Notes: a model not told the origin generated them from the sequence alone. Shown: positions 32,471 through 41,273, numbered from the stretch's first letter. The stretch is DNA of 64,000 nucleotides from Pseudodesulfovibrio nedwellii (GCF_027923765.1 NZ_AP026709.1:3337501-3401500); one strand, 5' to 3'. Numbers and translations: made by a program.

Positions 32471-33730
32471 TTATGCCGTGACCTTACGTGCTCGGAAGCG
32501 TTTATTAATCTGGGCTACCGTGCTTCTGAACAGGGAGGCCTGAATTTCTGGATCAAGAGGCTGACCTCCACCGTTCACACAACCGCCGGGACAGGTCATG
32601 ATTTCAATGAAGTGGTATGGCGATTTGCCGGCCCTGACTTCATCGCAGAGCTTGGCGGCGTTATCGAGTCCACTTGCCACGGCGATTTTTACGGTGCCGA
32701 AACCGGGTACCTTGACGTCAGCGGTGTTGATGCCTTCGTGGGTACGAACGACCTTGATGTTTGGGTCGCTCAATTTCTTGCCGGAAAGCACTTCATAGGC
32801 CAGCCTGAGGGCCGCTTCCATGACGCCGCCGCTGGTGCCGAAAATGGTGGCTGCGCCGGTGGAGTCGCCCAGAACCGCATCGGGTTTCTGATCTGGCAGG
32901 CTGTTGAAGTTGATGCCCGCAGTCTTGATCATGTACGCCAGTTCGCGGGTATTGATGGTAGCATCAGTGTCCCGGAAGCCACTGTCGGCCAGTTCCGGTC
33001 TGAGGCCTTCATATTTCTTGGCGATACAGGGCATGATGGATACCGTGTAGATCTTCTTGGCTTCGGTGTGCGTTTCATGTGCGCCGTATGTCTTGGCCAG
33101 AGGTCCCAACATGCCGATGGGTGATTTACAACTGGACAGATTTGGCATCAGGTCCGGGTAGAAGGTTTCGGTGAACTTGACCCAACCGGGACAGCAGGAC
33201 GTGAACTGAGGCAGGGGGCGTGCGCCTTCCTTGCCCTGTTCCTGAACACGCTGAATGAGTTCGGTGCCTTCTTCCATGATGGTCACGTCAGCGGTAAACT
33301 CGTTATCCCAGATGTAGTTGAAGCCGAGCTGGCGTAATGCCGTGTGCATTTTCCCGCCGACATAGGTACCGGTCGCAGCGCCAAAGCACTCACCCAGACC
33401 ATAGCGAACGGCCGGAGCGGGCATGGACACGACGATAGTGTCAGGGGCTTTGAGTTTTTCAAAGACTTCGTCGACATATGAAACGCCTTCGTAGATGGCG
33501 CCATACGGACAACTGGTCAGGCACTGTCCGCAGTTCATGCAGGCTGCCGGATCAACAACTTGACGAATACCGTCTTCATTAATGGATTGGATTGCACCAG
33601 TGGCGCAAACTTCTTCGCATGAACCGCAGGCTTCACACTTTGTGGCATCAACTTGGACAAAGTAGATGCTGTCCGGGTCGACCCCCTTGGGTGCGTTGTT
33701 TTGGTACATGACGCCTTCAATCAGTTTCAT
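32471..33730 (-). CDS. hydA: Periplasmic [FeFe] hydrogenase large subunit
   Basis: From the ATG at 33730 (AAGGAGGGA upstream) the protein is 419 residues. Two [4Fe-4S] ferredoxin motifs (Cys32/35/38/42 and Cys64/67/70/74) precede the H-cluster motifs TSCCPGW (177-183), MPCIAKKYE (~233) and TCPGGCVNGGGQ (~379). This start gives the normal Desulfovibrio N-terminus. A second in-frame ATG at 33811 also has a perfect AAGGAGG and would add 27 residues (MSGCTPKSSPVV...), so two start sites are possible. A near-perfect inverted repeat lies just upstream. Maturation needs the HydEFG genes downstream. Confidence 0.95.
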   Translation of the reverse strand: MKLIEGVMYQNNAPKGVDPDSIYFVQVDATKCEACGSCEEVCATGAIQSINEDGIRQVVDPAACMNCGQCLTSCPYGAIYEGVSYVDEVFEKLKAPDTIVVSMPAPAVRYGLGECFGAATGTYVGGKMHTALRQLGFNYIWDNEFTADVTIMEEGTELIQRVQEQGKEGARPLPQFTSCCPGWVKFTETFYPDLMPNLSSCKSPIGMLGPLAKTYGAHETHTEAKKIYTVSIMPCIAKKYEGLRPELADSGFRDTDATINTRELAYMIKTAGINFNSLPDQKPDAVLGDSTGAATIFGTSGGVMEAALRLAYEVLSGKKLSDPNIKVVRTHEGINTADVKVPGFGTVKIAVASGLDNAAKLCDEVRAGKSPYHFIEIMTCPGGCVNGGGQPLDPEIQASLFRSTVAQINKRFRARKVTA

Positions 33731-33823
33731 TGTTCCCTCCTTGTTCGGGTGGACTGAAGAAAGGTCGACCGGTGTAACGACCGGTGACGACTTTGGTGTG
33801 CATCCAGACATTGGATACCCTCC

Positions 33824-33857
33824 TTTGTTAACAAGGGTATAAAATACCTTTATTAAC
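33824..33857. promoter_or_regulatory. Inverted repeat overlapping hydA upstream start region
   Basis: GTTAACAAGGGTAT at 33827-33840 and ATACCTTTATTAAC at 33844-33857 are inverted with 12 of 14 matches around AAA. The left arm itself contains the palindrome TTGTTAACAA (33824-33834). It covers the ribosome-binding site of the upstream start, so it could act as operator or mRNA hairpin. Rex-type sites (TTGTTAA-N4-TTAACAA) look related but spacing differs. Confidence 0.4.
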
Positions 33858-34189
33858 ACGAAATTAGAAATAGTAACACTATACGGCTACTATTTTAAAA
33901 AACATAGTCATGTCAAGGCTCGTGTTTTTGGCTGAATGCAAAAGTGGTGTGTTTGCGTACATTTTGCGAGGCGGTTTCTTTTTGATACCGTTAAAAACAT
34001 GTAAAACGGTCTAGAAGTGCTCGGAGATTTGCGTACACTCCGCATGCACGTTTTGTGAGGACTTTGTTTGAAAGGTGATTCATTTAAATTTTGATTATCT
34101 TCACTCTGGCTAGAGACCGGTTTCGTTATATTGGTGAAGTCGTTGTTCGGGTCAGGGGATTAAATACCATTTAGAGGAAGGAGATTTTA
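33858..34189. other. Divergent intergenic region between hydA and the small sulfite reductase
   Basis: No gene is seen. TTGACA with a 17-bp spacer to ATAGTA on the minus strand (around 33893-33917) could be the hydA promoter. TTTGCGTACA occurs twice (33952 and 34028) flanking a CCGTT/AACGG inverted repeat, similar to repeats beside the tRNA-linked element at 58723. Confidence 0.35.
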
Positions 34190-34846
34190 ATGACTTCTAT
34201 AGTTTCTGAACCAGTGACTGTTATGCCCATAGAGCGGAAGGACGGTACCTATGCCCTCCGTCTTTGTCTTAATCAGGGGTTGCTGACTCCCGGTATGACC
34301 AGAAGTGTTATGGAAATCATGGAGACGTATCCCGGTGTGACGCTTCGCGCCACCACCGGCCAGCGTATGAATTTGGAAGGAGTTCCCAAGGGAAAACTTG
34401 ACGAAATCGTGTCCACTCTCGGCGTGTCGATTCCCAAGTGTCCCCCCGGTGTTTCTGTTTGTCCGGGCGGTGAACTGTGTAAATATGGTCAGCAGAATAC
34501 CCGTGAGATGGGCGACCGTCTGCTTGAGGTGGTCAAGGCCAATGGCCCGTATCCTTTCAAGGTAAAGAGTGGCGTTTCGGGTTGTGGCATGGCCTGTAGC
34601 TTGAGCTTTGTGCGTGATATCGGTCTTGTGGGAATTGCCAAGGGGTGGAACGTTATTTATGGCGGTTCTGCTCGCCACCGTGCTGCCCCCGGCTTGCGCC
34701 TCGCTAAAGGGGTTTCGGACGATGAAGCATTGGCTATCATCGCAAAAGCACTGGTTTATTATCGTGATACCGCCAAAAAAGGTGAACGCATCGGGATGAT
34801 GGTACGTCGATTGGGTCACGATGTTGTGGCTGACGCCCTGAAATAA
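34190..34846 (+). CDS. Low-molecular-weight (assimilatory-type) siroheme sulfite reductase
   Basis: The 218-residue protein has the nitrite/sulfite-reductase half-domain and the siroheme/[4Fe-4S] ligands in the Cys-X5-Cys ... Cys-X3-Cys pattern (Cys91/97 in CPGGELC, Cys132/136 in GCGMAC). This matches the ~24-kDa assimilatory-type sulfite reductase of Desulfovibrio vulgaris. It reduces sulfite to sulfide in six electrons, though its physiological role in sulfate reducers is unclear. GGAAGGAG precedes the ATG and a terminator follows the stop, so it is a single-gene unit. Confidence 0.92.
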   Translation: MTSIVSEPVTVMPIERKDGTYALRLCLNQGLLTPGMTRSVMEIMETYPGVTLRATTGQRMNLEGVPKGKLDEIVSTLGVSIPKCPPGVSVCPGGELCKYGQQNTREMGDRLLEVVKANGPYPFKVKSGVSGCGMACSLSFVRDIGLVGIAKGWNVIYGGSARHRAAPGLRLAKGVSDDEALAIIAKALVYYRDTAKKGERIGMMVRRLGHDVVADALK

Positions 34847-34866
34847 CTGACAGCTTCAGAAAACAA

Positions 34867-34904
34867 GAAACGCCCCTGAGCATATCCGTGCTCAGGGGCG
34901 TTTC
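34867..34904. terminator. Bidirectional terminator between sulfite reductase and TonB genes
   Basis: GAAACGCCCCTGAG pairs perfectly with CTCAGGGGCGTTTC around a 10-nt loop; short T or A runs flank it. Confidence 0.88.
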
Positions 34905-34939
34905 ATTATATCTGGGGGAAACAGCAGTACTGTGTGCTG

Positions 34940-35467
34940 CTACATGCTGTATTGATACTTCACGGCTGTCTTCATCGTGAATGTCTGCCCCTGAATGATC
35001 TTGGGCCGCTTTGTGAGGCCGCTTGCTGCCGTGATCGCTCGGAGGGCGGCGCGGTCAAGACGTTGATCGCCGGAGGAGCGGACCAGCCTGACATCGGTAA
35101 AGGAGTCGTTGGGTAAAATACGGAATGTGAAGAGGGCGTTGCCTATGAGACCTGAAAGGTCGCCGTTGCCGGGAAGAAATTTACGCCGTTCAATGGCCTC
35201 ATGGACTTGGGTGAGAAAGTGCTTCACGGCCAGTCGCCGCAAGCGTTTGCCTGCGTCTTCACAATTCTCATCAGGGTCATCTTCCACAAAGCCCTGTTCA
35301 AGAGCAAGGGGATTGCCGGGGGTGCTGACGGAGACATCGAAATCCAGCGGGACAATGATTTGTTCCCCACCGACAACCGGTTCCTGATCCCAGTCCAGTT
35401 GCAACAGAAATATGTGGACCACGATCGAAATGGCAACGCAGGTGCCGAGAATCTGGCGCGAGGTCAT
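34940..35467 (-). CDS. tonB: TonB-family energy-transducing protein
   Basis: The 175-residue protein has one N-terminal membrane helix (ILGTCVAISIVVHIFLL) and a C-terminal TonB fold (LFTFRILPNDSFTDVRLVRSSGDQRLDRAALRAI). The usual Pro-rich spacer is short and acidic, not Pro/Lys-rich, which would limit its reach across the periplasm. It is the last gene of the leftward operon and overlaps exbD by 4 bp. It should energise an outer-membrane receptor; none is encoded in the operon. Confidence 0.88.
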   Translation of the reverse strand: MTSRQILGTCVAISIVVHIFLLQLDWDQEPVVGGEQIIVPLDFDVSVSTPGNPLALEQGFVEDDPDENCEDAGKRLRRLAVKHFLTQVHEAIERRKFLPGNGDLSGLIGNALFTFRILPNDSFTDVRLVRSSGDQRLDRAALRAITAASGLTKRPKIIQGQTFTMKTAVKYQYSM

Positions 35468-35904
35468 TGATGTGCCTCGGCCTTTGCGGCTTCTTCTCCT
35501 TTGGTGCTGGTCGCGATAACGAGATTGCTGAATCCGTTGGACCTGACTAAATCCACAATGCGGACAAACTGTTCTACACGTGCCTGCGGGGCTGATTTGA
35601 GGAGAATGTGCGCTGGTTGTAGCGCGAGTGGCTGTGATGCCGTGGATTGCAGTTTGTAGGCGAGAGACAACAGGGTGATTGGCTTGGTATCACAAAAGAC
35701 ATCACCGTTGGTTCGCAGTTCTATTTCCATTGATTTGCCGGAAACCGGCTTGGAAGATTCGGCTGGCGGAAGTTCCATTTCCATGCCTTTTGCCGTGAAT
35801 ACGGTTGAAACAACGAAAAATATTAAAAGAATGAAGACGACATCCAAAAGTGGAGTGATGTCCGGTGAAGCAGGACGTGGTTTTTTCTGTTCAAAGGAAA
35901 CCAT
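35464..35904 (-). CDS. exbD: ExbD-family proton-channel protein
   Basis: The 146-residue protein has the ExbD/TolR pattern: short cytoplasmic start, one membrane helix with the essential Asp (ITPLLDVVFILLIFFVV) and a periplasmic domain (IELRTNGDVFCDTKPI). With ExbB it forms the proton-driven motor for TonB. It lies 8 bp after exbB and overlaps tonB. Confidence 0.92.
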   Translation of the reverse strand: MVSFEQKKPRPASPDITPLLDVVFILLIFFVVSTVFTAKGMEMELPPAESSKPVSGKSMEIELRTNGDVFCDTKPITLLSLAYKLQSTASQPLALQPAHILLKSAPQARVEQFVRIVDLVRSNGFSNLVIATSTKGEEAAKAEAHQ

Positions 35905-35912
35905 GAAAAGAC

Positions 35913-36500
35913 CTATTTGATCCCTTCAAGGAAGGTGTTGGTCATACGTTGCATGGCAAAGGCGTTTTTATCGTATTCACGACAAAACCAACGGTGTGCC
36001 AGAAGTGAAGGGATTGCGACACTTAACCCAGCGGCTGTTGTCAGGAGCGCCTGCCAGATACCGCCGGCAAGCATGGTAATATCGACGTTGCCGGACGCAG
36101 AGAGGCGGGAAAAAGCATTGATCATGCCGAGGACCGTGCCGAGCAGGCCTATGAGCGGGGCTGTGGTAGCAACTGTTGCCAGAAAATCCAGTCTGCGGCG
36201 GAATGAAAAAAGGACTTCTTCGCCGACACGATGGATTTTCTGTTCCTTTGCGGGGAGTGGCAGATCATTAAACAGTGCGTTGAAGAATTGAAGATAGGTC
36301 GGTGCAATGTCTTCTACTTCGTGCAGAGCTGCGTCGCTGCCTTGTGTCTGGAATAGATCAAAGATAGGTGTGAGTGCCCTGACAGAGGGAAGGCGGCGGG
36401 TGGTGAAAACAATAAATCGTTCAGCCATGACCGCAAGGGATGCAATGGAGAGGATAAGGAGCGGCCACATCATGAAACCGCCCTGTTGCAGCAGGTTCAT
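35913..36500 (-). CDS. exbB: ExbB/TolQ/MotA-family proton-channel protein
   Basis: The 195-residue protein has three membrane helices, the last two in FLATVATTAPLIGLLGTVLGMINAF and AGGIWQALLTTAAGLSVAIPSLLAHRWF, the standard MotA/TolQ/ExbB core. The start overlaps the CobW stop (ATGA). It partners ExbD and TonB, which follow directly. Its coupling to a CobW GTPase gene is unusual and points to metal or metal-chelate uptake. Confidence 0.92.
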   Translation of the reverse strand: MNLLQQGGFMMWPLLILSIASLAVMAERFIVFTTRRLPSVRALTPIFDLFQTQGSDAALHEVEDIAPTYLQFFNALFNDLPLPAKEQKIHRVGEEVLFSFRRRLDFLATVATTAPLIGLLGTVLGMINAFSRLSASGNVDITMLAGGIWQALLTTAAGLSVAIPSLLAHRWFCREYDKNAFAMQRMTNTFLEGIK

Positions 36501-38323
36501 GCATACCTCCGTTCAAGTTGTTCGAGCATGGTTACATCCATATTTTTGCCGATGGCCACAAGAAAGCTTTCGTCGTCAAATTTATTGCCGAGGCGGGAAA
36601 GTTCGTACCGCCCTGAGACATACTGTACTACTTCATGTTCGTCACTTTCTGCAACGTTCACGATTCCCTTGAGCCGAAAAACTTCCTTGGGGAGGTTGTC
36701 CAAGATTCCAAGAAGATCTTTTCGGCTCAAGGGTTCGTGAAAGGCAAAACGTCTGGATATGAATCCTTCCATGGCATGGGTATGGTTTGGGGGCGAGAGG
36801 AGGCCAGGAAGAAGACCTTCGACATTTTGCGTCAATGGATCGAAATCATAAAGAGTTCCCGGATTGATTGCGCCGTATTCGGTTTTAACCAGAAGAGCGC
36901 GGTTGTTCAAGGTGTGGAGGGTTTCGGTCAATGCCGTCTTCTCTTCAGCGGAAATCAAATCACATTTGTTGAGAATGATGGTGTCTGCGGCTTTTATTTG
37001 GTCGCGAGTGATGTCGCTTTCATTCAGCAGTGCCGGGGCGTTTTGTGCATCCACCAGAGTTGTGATGGAATCGAGCCGAACCTGCGGGCGCAATGTATCA
37101 ATTTCGTTCAGGATATTGAAAGGATTAGCCAGTCCCGTTGTCTCTAGCACGATAACCTTGGGGCTGAATTGGGCATTGAGTTGCTCGATACCTTTAGAGA
37201 GATTACCTGCGAGTGTGCAGCACACACAACCTTCATCCAGTTCTATGATGGAATCGTCACCTTCAAGCAGTTTGCCGTCCACGCCGGTTTTGCCGATTTC
37301 ATTTTGAATGATGGCGACTAGTTCGTCGCGTGCGGCGTGATACTCCAGAAGCTGGTTGAGAAAGGTAGTTTTGCCTGCGCCAAGGAAGCCGCTGAGAACA
37401 ATGAGGCTGGGGCGGCTGTCAAAGGCGTATTCATGTTCACCGCTTTTGGCGATGGCTGAAAGGTTGTGTGTTTCCCACAGCAGGGCGGTGTCCAGAGGGG
37501 CCGGGAAGTGAGACCTCTCCGGTGCGCCGCCGCATGCGCTGAATTGCGGGATGATGGGAAATGCAAGTCTTTTTGATGTATCAACGTCTCCCCAGCCGAG
37601 AGTGTCGGTGAGGGCAGAAATTTTTTGGGAAATGGGGGATTGATTGCCCTGAGCATCGTAGGCAAATGCTTTTGCGGGGGATTCATTTCTGCCGAACCAG
37701 CACGGCGGTTCTCCTACGCAGTTGGAAATAGCCGCTCCAAGCACGAGCATAAAGTCCATGGCTATGGCGTGAGCCGGGATATCTTCTTCTGCCTGACCGG
37801 GGGCAATGACCCATTGTCCTTCTGAAGTGGCTATGCCGTCTTTGGCGACGCACAACTTGCGGTCAACGGCTGTAAGTTGCAGCGATATAGTGTCTTCATC
37901 CGTGCCAAGTGCCGTGGAGAGCATGCCGATGCGGAATGGTGCCGCCCATCCCTCGTTGGAGGAAAATTGACGGAGTGCTTCCGTGTAATCTGGCTGGACG
38001 ACAGCCATATTGGCCGCAAGGGACATGGTGTCGAGCAGTGGTTCCTCTTCGGCGGGGAAATAATAGAGTCCGAGAACTGCGTGAAGCCCGTGTTCGTCGG
38101 TGTGTTCATTTTCGGTGCACAGGCCGAAGACACCGGGACGTGTGCGTACTCGCATGGTCCATGCCTGTTTGCCACGAGGGCAGACCGCCATGCCTTTCCA
38201 GCCGACCAGCCGTTTGAATTCATCATATTGGCATGCTGCCAGCAAACAGTTCACCACCATTTCCGGCATGTTGATCTGTTGGTCTCTGTTGCGCTGTGGG
38301 GGAAGGATTGCGGAAAGGTTCAT
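36497..38323 (-). CDS. CobW/COG0523-family GTPase with a long N-terminal domain
   Basis: From MNLSAILPPQ the protein is 608 residues. The CobW GTPase part begins near residue 305, with Walker A GFLGAGKTT (312-320), the metal motif CVCC (366-369), LETTGLANP and NKCD, and ends with a CobW C-terminal domain. The first ~300 residues (including WKGMAVCPRGKQAWTMRVR and NCVGEPPCWFGRNE) match no domain I recognise. COG0523 proteins deliver metal to client enzymes. It follows the MBL gene after a 70-bp gap holding a perfect 13-bp hairpin and overlaps exbB. Confidence 0.88.
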   Translation of the reverse strand: MNLSAILPPQRNRDQQINMPEMVVNCLLAACQYDEFKRLVGWKGMAVCPRGKQAWTMRVRTRPGVFGLCTENEHTDEHGLHAVLGLYYFPAEEEPLLDTMSLAANMAVVQPDYTEALRQFSSNEGWAAPFRIGMLSTALGTDEDTISLQLTAVDRKLCVAKDGIATSEGQWVIAPGQAEEDIPAHAIAMDFMLVLGAAISNCVGEPPCWFGRNESPAKAFAYDAQGNQSPISQKISALTDTLGWGDVDTSKRLAFPIIPQFSACGGAPERSHFPAPLDTALLWETHNLSAIAKSGEHEYAFDSRPSLIVLSGFLGAGKTTFLNQLLEYHAARDELVAIIQNEIGKTGVDGKLLEGDDSIIELDEGCVCCTLAGNLSKGIEQLNAQFSPKVIVLETTGLANPFNILNEIDTLRPQVRLDSITTLVDAQNAPALLNESDITRDQIKAADTIILNKCDLISAEEKTALTETLHTLNNRALLVKTEYGAINPGTLYDFDPLTQNVEGLLPGLLSPPNHTHAMEGFISRRFAFHEPLSRKDLLGILDNLPKEVFRLKGIVNVAESDEHEVVQYVSGRYELSRLGNKFDDESFLVAIGKNMDVTMLEQLERRYA

Positions 38324-38343
38324 GGGCGTTCTCGTTGTATGGC

Positions 38344-38372
38344 GTTCGGCCCGCTCAGAGAGCGGGCCGAAC
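38344..38372. terminator. Perfect 13-bp intercistronic hairpin between MBL and CobW genes
   Basis: GTTCGGCCCGCTC pairs fully with GAGCGGGCCGAAC around an AGA loop. No T-run follows on the minus strand, so it may tune expression between the two parts of the operon instead of ending it. Confidence 0.5.
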
Positions 38373-38393
38373 AGTTGGGATGGCTCGGAGGAA

Positions 38394-39563
38394 TTAGCAG
38401 CCGAAGCTGATCTTGTCGCCGTTACCGAGGTAATCTTTTGAAGCGGACCGGAAGCGCGCGGTTCCACGCACGACCGGATATCCGGCTTCGATGAACTTCT
38501 TGGCGGTGAGGTGGCCGGTGCAATGGTTGCAGCCAATGCGCTCGAAGCCCCACTGTCCAAGGGAGATCACGAGGTCATCGTATTTGGGGTCCCAATCTTC
38601 AAAGGGTGAGATGTGCAGACCGCCATAGATGCCGTAGAACTTGTCTTTGTCGTACTTCAGGTTTGAGTAGGCAAAGTCGGCAAACTTCAGGATGCCCTGA
38701 TGACAACAACCGGAGATGAGCACCAGCCCACGATCCTTGATGTTGAAGGCAAGGGAGGTTTCGCCGAATACGCGGTTGATGATGGGGACATCGAACTTGA
38801 GGAGTGCCATGCCCGGAATGATTTCCGTGACGGGCTTGTCTGCGATGACCAGATCTCCCTTGTAACCGGAGTCTTTGATGTACTGGAGGCCTTCTTCGTA
38901 GAAACCGTCGTGTACATACAAGGGAATACGGTTGTCGTATTTCATGGTGACGGGCAGACCCCAGAAGTGGTCCCAGTGCTCATGCGAGATGAACAGGGCT
39001 TCAATTTCTTGCTCCTGAAGCATCTTGTCGATGCCTTCACGTTTGAAGCTGTCTTCCATCCATTCATAGGACCAGCCGGTGTCCAGCAGGTACTTGTGGA
39101 CGGTACCGTCGAGAGCTTCCACTTCGATAAGGCATGAATATCCACCCGGGTTGTCCGGGTGCAAAGCCAGTTTCTTTTGGATGTCCCATGCTTTTTTCAG
39201 GTCGTTGGGAAGCAGTTCCTTGATGGAACCAATGCCCTCTTTGTAGGAACCCTGCGCTGATCCCTTGCCGTTGGCAAATGGTGCCCAGTTCAGGGTGTAT
39301 TGGTTGACAAGCAGGCCGCCTGCCTCGTGGATGTCGCCGATAAGGTGAGCATTGTTGAACCAACTGGTCTCGGAGATGTTGGTAATGCGGACGTTGCGGC
39401 ATGCACCGAAGTCATGCTGTTTACGTTCCTTGTCGGGCATGGCGTCATAGGCCCAAGGGCTGTAGGAATACAGTCCCATTCCGGCGAATGCACCTGCGAC
39501 AAGACCTGTTGCAGCGCCTTTTACAAAGTCGCGTCTGCTGATGTTCTTTTTATCGTTACTCAT
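38394..39563 (-). CDS. Tat-exported metallo-beta-lactamase-fold protein
   Basis: The 389-residue protein has a Tat signal (SRRDFVKGAATGLVAGAFAG). The metallo-beta-lactamase signature SHEHWDHFWGLP follows, with a later CCHQGI, YGGLHIS and NHCTGH that provide further metal-ligand candidates. It resembles the branch related to 7,8-dihydropterin-methyl-transferase-like MBL proteins. The protein folds with its metal in the cytoplasm and is exported, where it may hydrolyse or process a small molecule. AAGGAG precedes its ATG. It follows the membrane protein gene by 24 bp. Confidence 0.86.
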   Translation of the reverse strand: MSNDKKNISRRDFVKGAATGLVAGAFAGMGLYSYSPWAYDAMPDKERKQHDFGACRNVRITNISETSWFNNAHLIGDIHEAGGLLVNQYTLNWAPFANGKGSAQGSYKEGIGSIKELLPNDLKKAWDIQKKLALHPDNPGGYSCLIEVEALDGTVHKYLLDTGWSYEWMEDSFKREGIDKMLQEQEIEALFISHEHWDHFWGLPVTMKYDNRIPLYVHDGFYEEGLQYIKDSGYKGDLVIADKPVTEIIPGMALLKFDVPIINRVFGETSLAFNIKDRGLVLISGCCHQGILKFADFAYSNLKYDKDKFYGIYGGLHISPFEDWDPKYDDLVISLGQWGFERIGCNHCTGHLTAKKFIEAGYPVVRGTARFRSASKDYLGNGDKISFGC

Positions 39564-39587
39564 ACTATTACTCCTTGTTCCCTGCGC

Positions 39588-40991
39588 TTACTTGATGATG
39601 GTGAAGTTGGCGCTGATCCACGGCAGGATCTTGATGATGGCGATGTACAGAATTGCGCCACCAGCCAGTCCGACAGCCAGACCCTTGGCAAGACCTGGGG
39701 TCCATTTCACGTCATGTGCGACGACTTCTTCTTTGATCTCTTCCAATTCTTCAGTGGTCTTGGGAACAGCCTTCCAGCCCGGCCAGCCATCCATGAACCA
39801 GACGTTGACCAGGAAGATGTTAATCAACCAGATCATGGGAATCATGGGGAACTGCTGGGGATGGGAGAAGCCTTTTTGGGTGCCGAGGAACAAGTGGGAA
39901 GTCTTATAGTAGACCACGTACACGAACACGGCGCCCAAAGCGGTCAGCAAGGTGCGGATGCACACGTTGACCGGGCGGCTGAATTTTGTCGGCCAGTTGT
40001 TGCAGTAGAAGGAGAGGTACAAGGAGGGAACCAGCCAGAAAATGGCCATTTCACCAACATGCAGCCAACGCCAGTCAGGAGCCATGAGGCGGCGGGTACC
40101 ACGAATGGTTTCGCCCCAGACGAGGTCCTGAGCGTAGAACAGGAAGAAACACAGAGCCAGTGCAATACCGATGATTCCGAAGAAGGAAGCGGTACGACGC
40201 AGGTTGTCATTCTTGATCAGGTTAAAGGGATAGCGTTCCCAGATGGTTTCAAACAACCAGACGACGACGGTACAACACATGATCCATGCAATATGGAAGT
40301 TGCCGGAAACCGTGTTGGCGAAGTCTTCCCAGTAGGGAGGGCAAATGGCCGTGAACTTCTGCCAGGGGTAGAAGAGGATAGCCATGTGTGAGTGCATGGT
40401 CAGGAAGTAGACAATCATGCTGAAGAAGAAGGTGACGAGAACAATGGTGATGCCTCGTGCTGGCTGCTTCAAATTTTGCCAAGGCGCATTTTCGCAGGCC
40501 ACAACCCAGCTCGGAGAAAGCCAGGAAGCGATGGCTGCGAACATCATGATGGCTTCGGCAGCATACTCAATGGAATAGAAATCGGTGAGGCCCATGGCTT
40601 CAAGGCGTGCGGGATCAAAGTAGGCGATACCATAGTTGCCGAGTACTCCAATGAAGAATCCCTTGATGAGGATGACCATGGCTGCGACACTGACGAGTAT
40701 GAGTACCGCTCCCTTGACAAGTGGATGCGTTTTTTGGAGCCATGTTCGTTTGAACGGCCAGAAATCAAAGATATAAGCGACCCAAATAAACAGAATCAGC
40801 AGCCAGCGACAGACCATGTAGCCCACATAAGGGGTGTACATGCGCATAAGGCCGCGCGGATCCTGAAAAATCCACCATGTTGCATAAAAAAAGGCAAAAA
40901 TGACAATCGTATTGATCAATGCCGGGATAGGCCCGTTCCAACGTTTGACCAGCTTTCGACTCTCAAGATAGCTGACACTACTGTTGTCCAT
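39588..40991 (-). CDS. Polytopic membrane protein of unknown function
   Basis: The 467-residue protein has roughly eleven hydrophobic segments and aromatic-rich loops, with several His and Cys near membrane faces (YFLTMHSHMAILFYPW, NFHIAWIMCC). A charged loop of about 30 residues (TTEELEEIKEEVV) precedes the last helix. It has some feel of quinone- or cytochrome-associated membrane proteins, but I do not recognise the family. AAAGGA precedes its ATG. It sits between the 75-residue gene and the Tat MBL gene in the same operon and may work with that periplasmic protein. Confidence 0.75.
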   Translation of the reverse strand: MDNSSVSYLESRKLVKRWNGPIPALINTIVIFAFFYATWWIFQDPRGLMRMYTPYVGYMVCRWLLILFIWVAYIFDFWPFKRTWLQKTHPLVKGAVLILVSVAAMVILIKGFFIGVLGNYGIAYFDPARLEAMGLTDFYSIEYAAEAIMMFAAIASWLSPSWVVACENAPWQNLKQPARGITIVLVTFFFSMIVYFLTMHSHMAILFYPWQKFTAICPPYWEDFANTVSGNFHIAWIMCCTVVVWLFETIWERYPFNLIKNDNLRRTASFFGIIGIALALCFFLFYAQDLVWGETIRGTRRLMAPDWRWLHVGEMAIFWLVPSLYLSFYCNNWPTKFSRPVNVCIRTLLTALGAVFVYVVYYKTSHLFLGTQKGFSHPQQFPMIPMIWLINIFLVNVWFMDGWPGWKAVPKTTEELEEIKEEVVAHDVKWTPGLAKGLAVGLAGGAILYIAIIKILPWISANFTIIK

Positions 40992-41045
40992 GTTACATTC
41001 CTTTGGCGAGTTCGCTGGAGAGGGTGATCAATCCTCGTAAACCAA

Positions 41046-41273
41046 CTATGCTCTTTTACAGTCTTTTTGACGTTCAGATTCCGAAACCAGTTTTTCCAAT
41101 TGCCTAGGCGTTACAGTAGCCGGATCAATCCCGAGAGCCATGGCGCGTAAGAAACATTCATTCTCAGTCAGAGGAGCTTTTTCTGGCTCTTTCTGCTGAC
41201 GAACGACATCCTCCACCTCCTCGGTGTGCCCTTTTCTCGGAATAAACCGGCTGAAAAATTCTCTTCGTTTCAT
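41046..41273 (-). CDS. Small charged protein, operon-linked, unknown function
   Basis: The 75-residue protein from MKRREFFSRFIPRK is highly charged and has no membrane helix. The RREFF start resembles a Tat motif but lacks the hydrophobic core, so it is unlikely to be exported. Its C-terminal part (NECFLRAMALGIDPATVTPRQLEKLV) looks like a compact helical unit. It lies between the GntR regulator (31 bp) and the membrane protein (54 bp). No strong ribosome-binding site is visible. Confidence 0.5.
   Translation of the reverse strand: MKRREFFSRFIPRKGHTEEVEDVVRQQKEPEKAPLTENECFLRAMALGIDPATVTPRQLEKLVSESERQKDCKRA

Noticed and set aside
38324-38560. 79-codon N-terminal extension of the CobW protein
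   Set aside because: It crosses the intercistronic hairpin and the MBL stop region and is rich in Ser/Ala/Arg without a ribosome-binding site.
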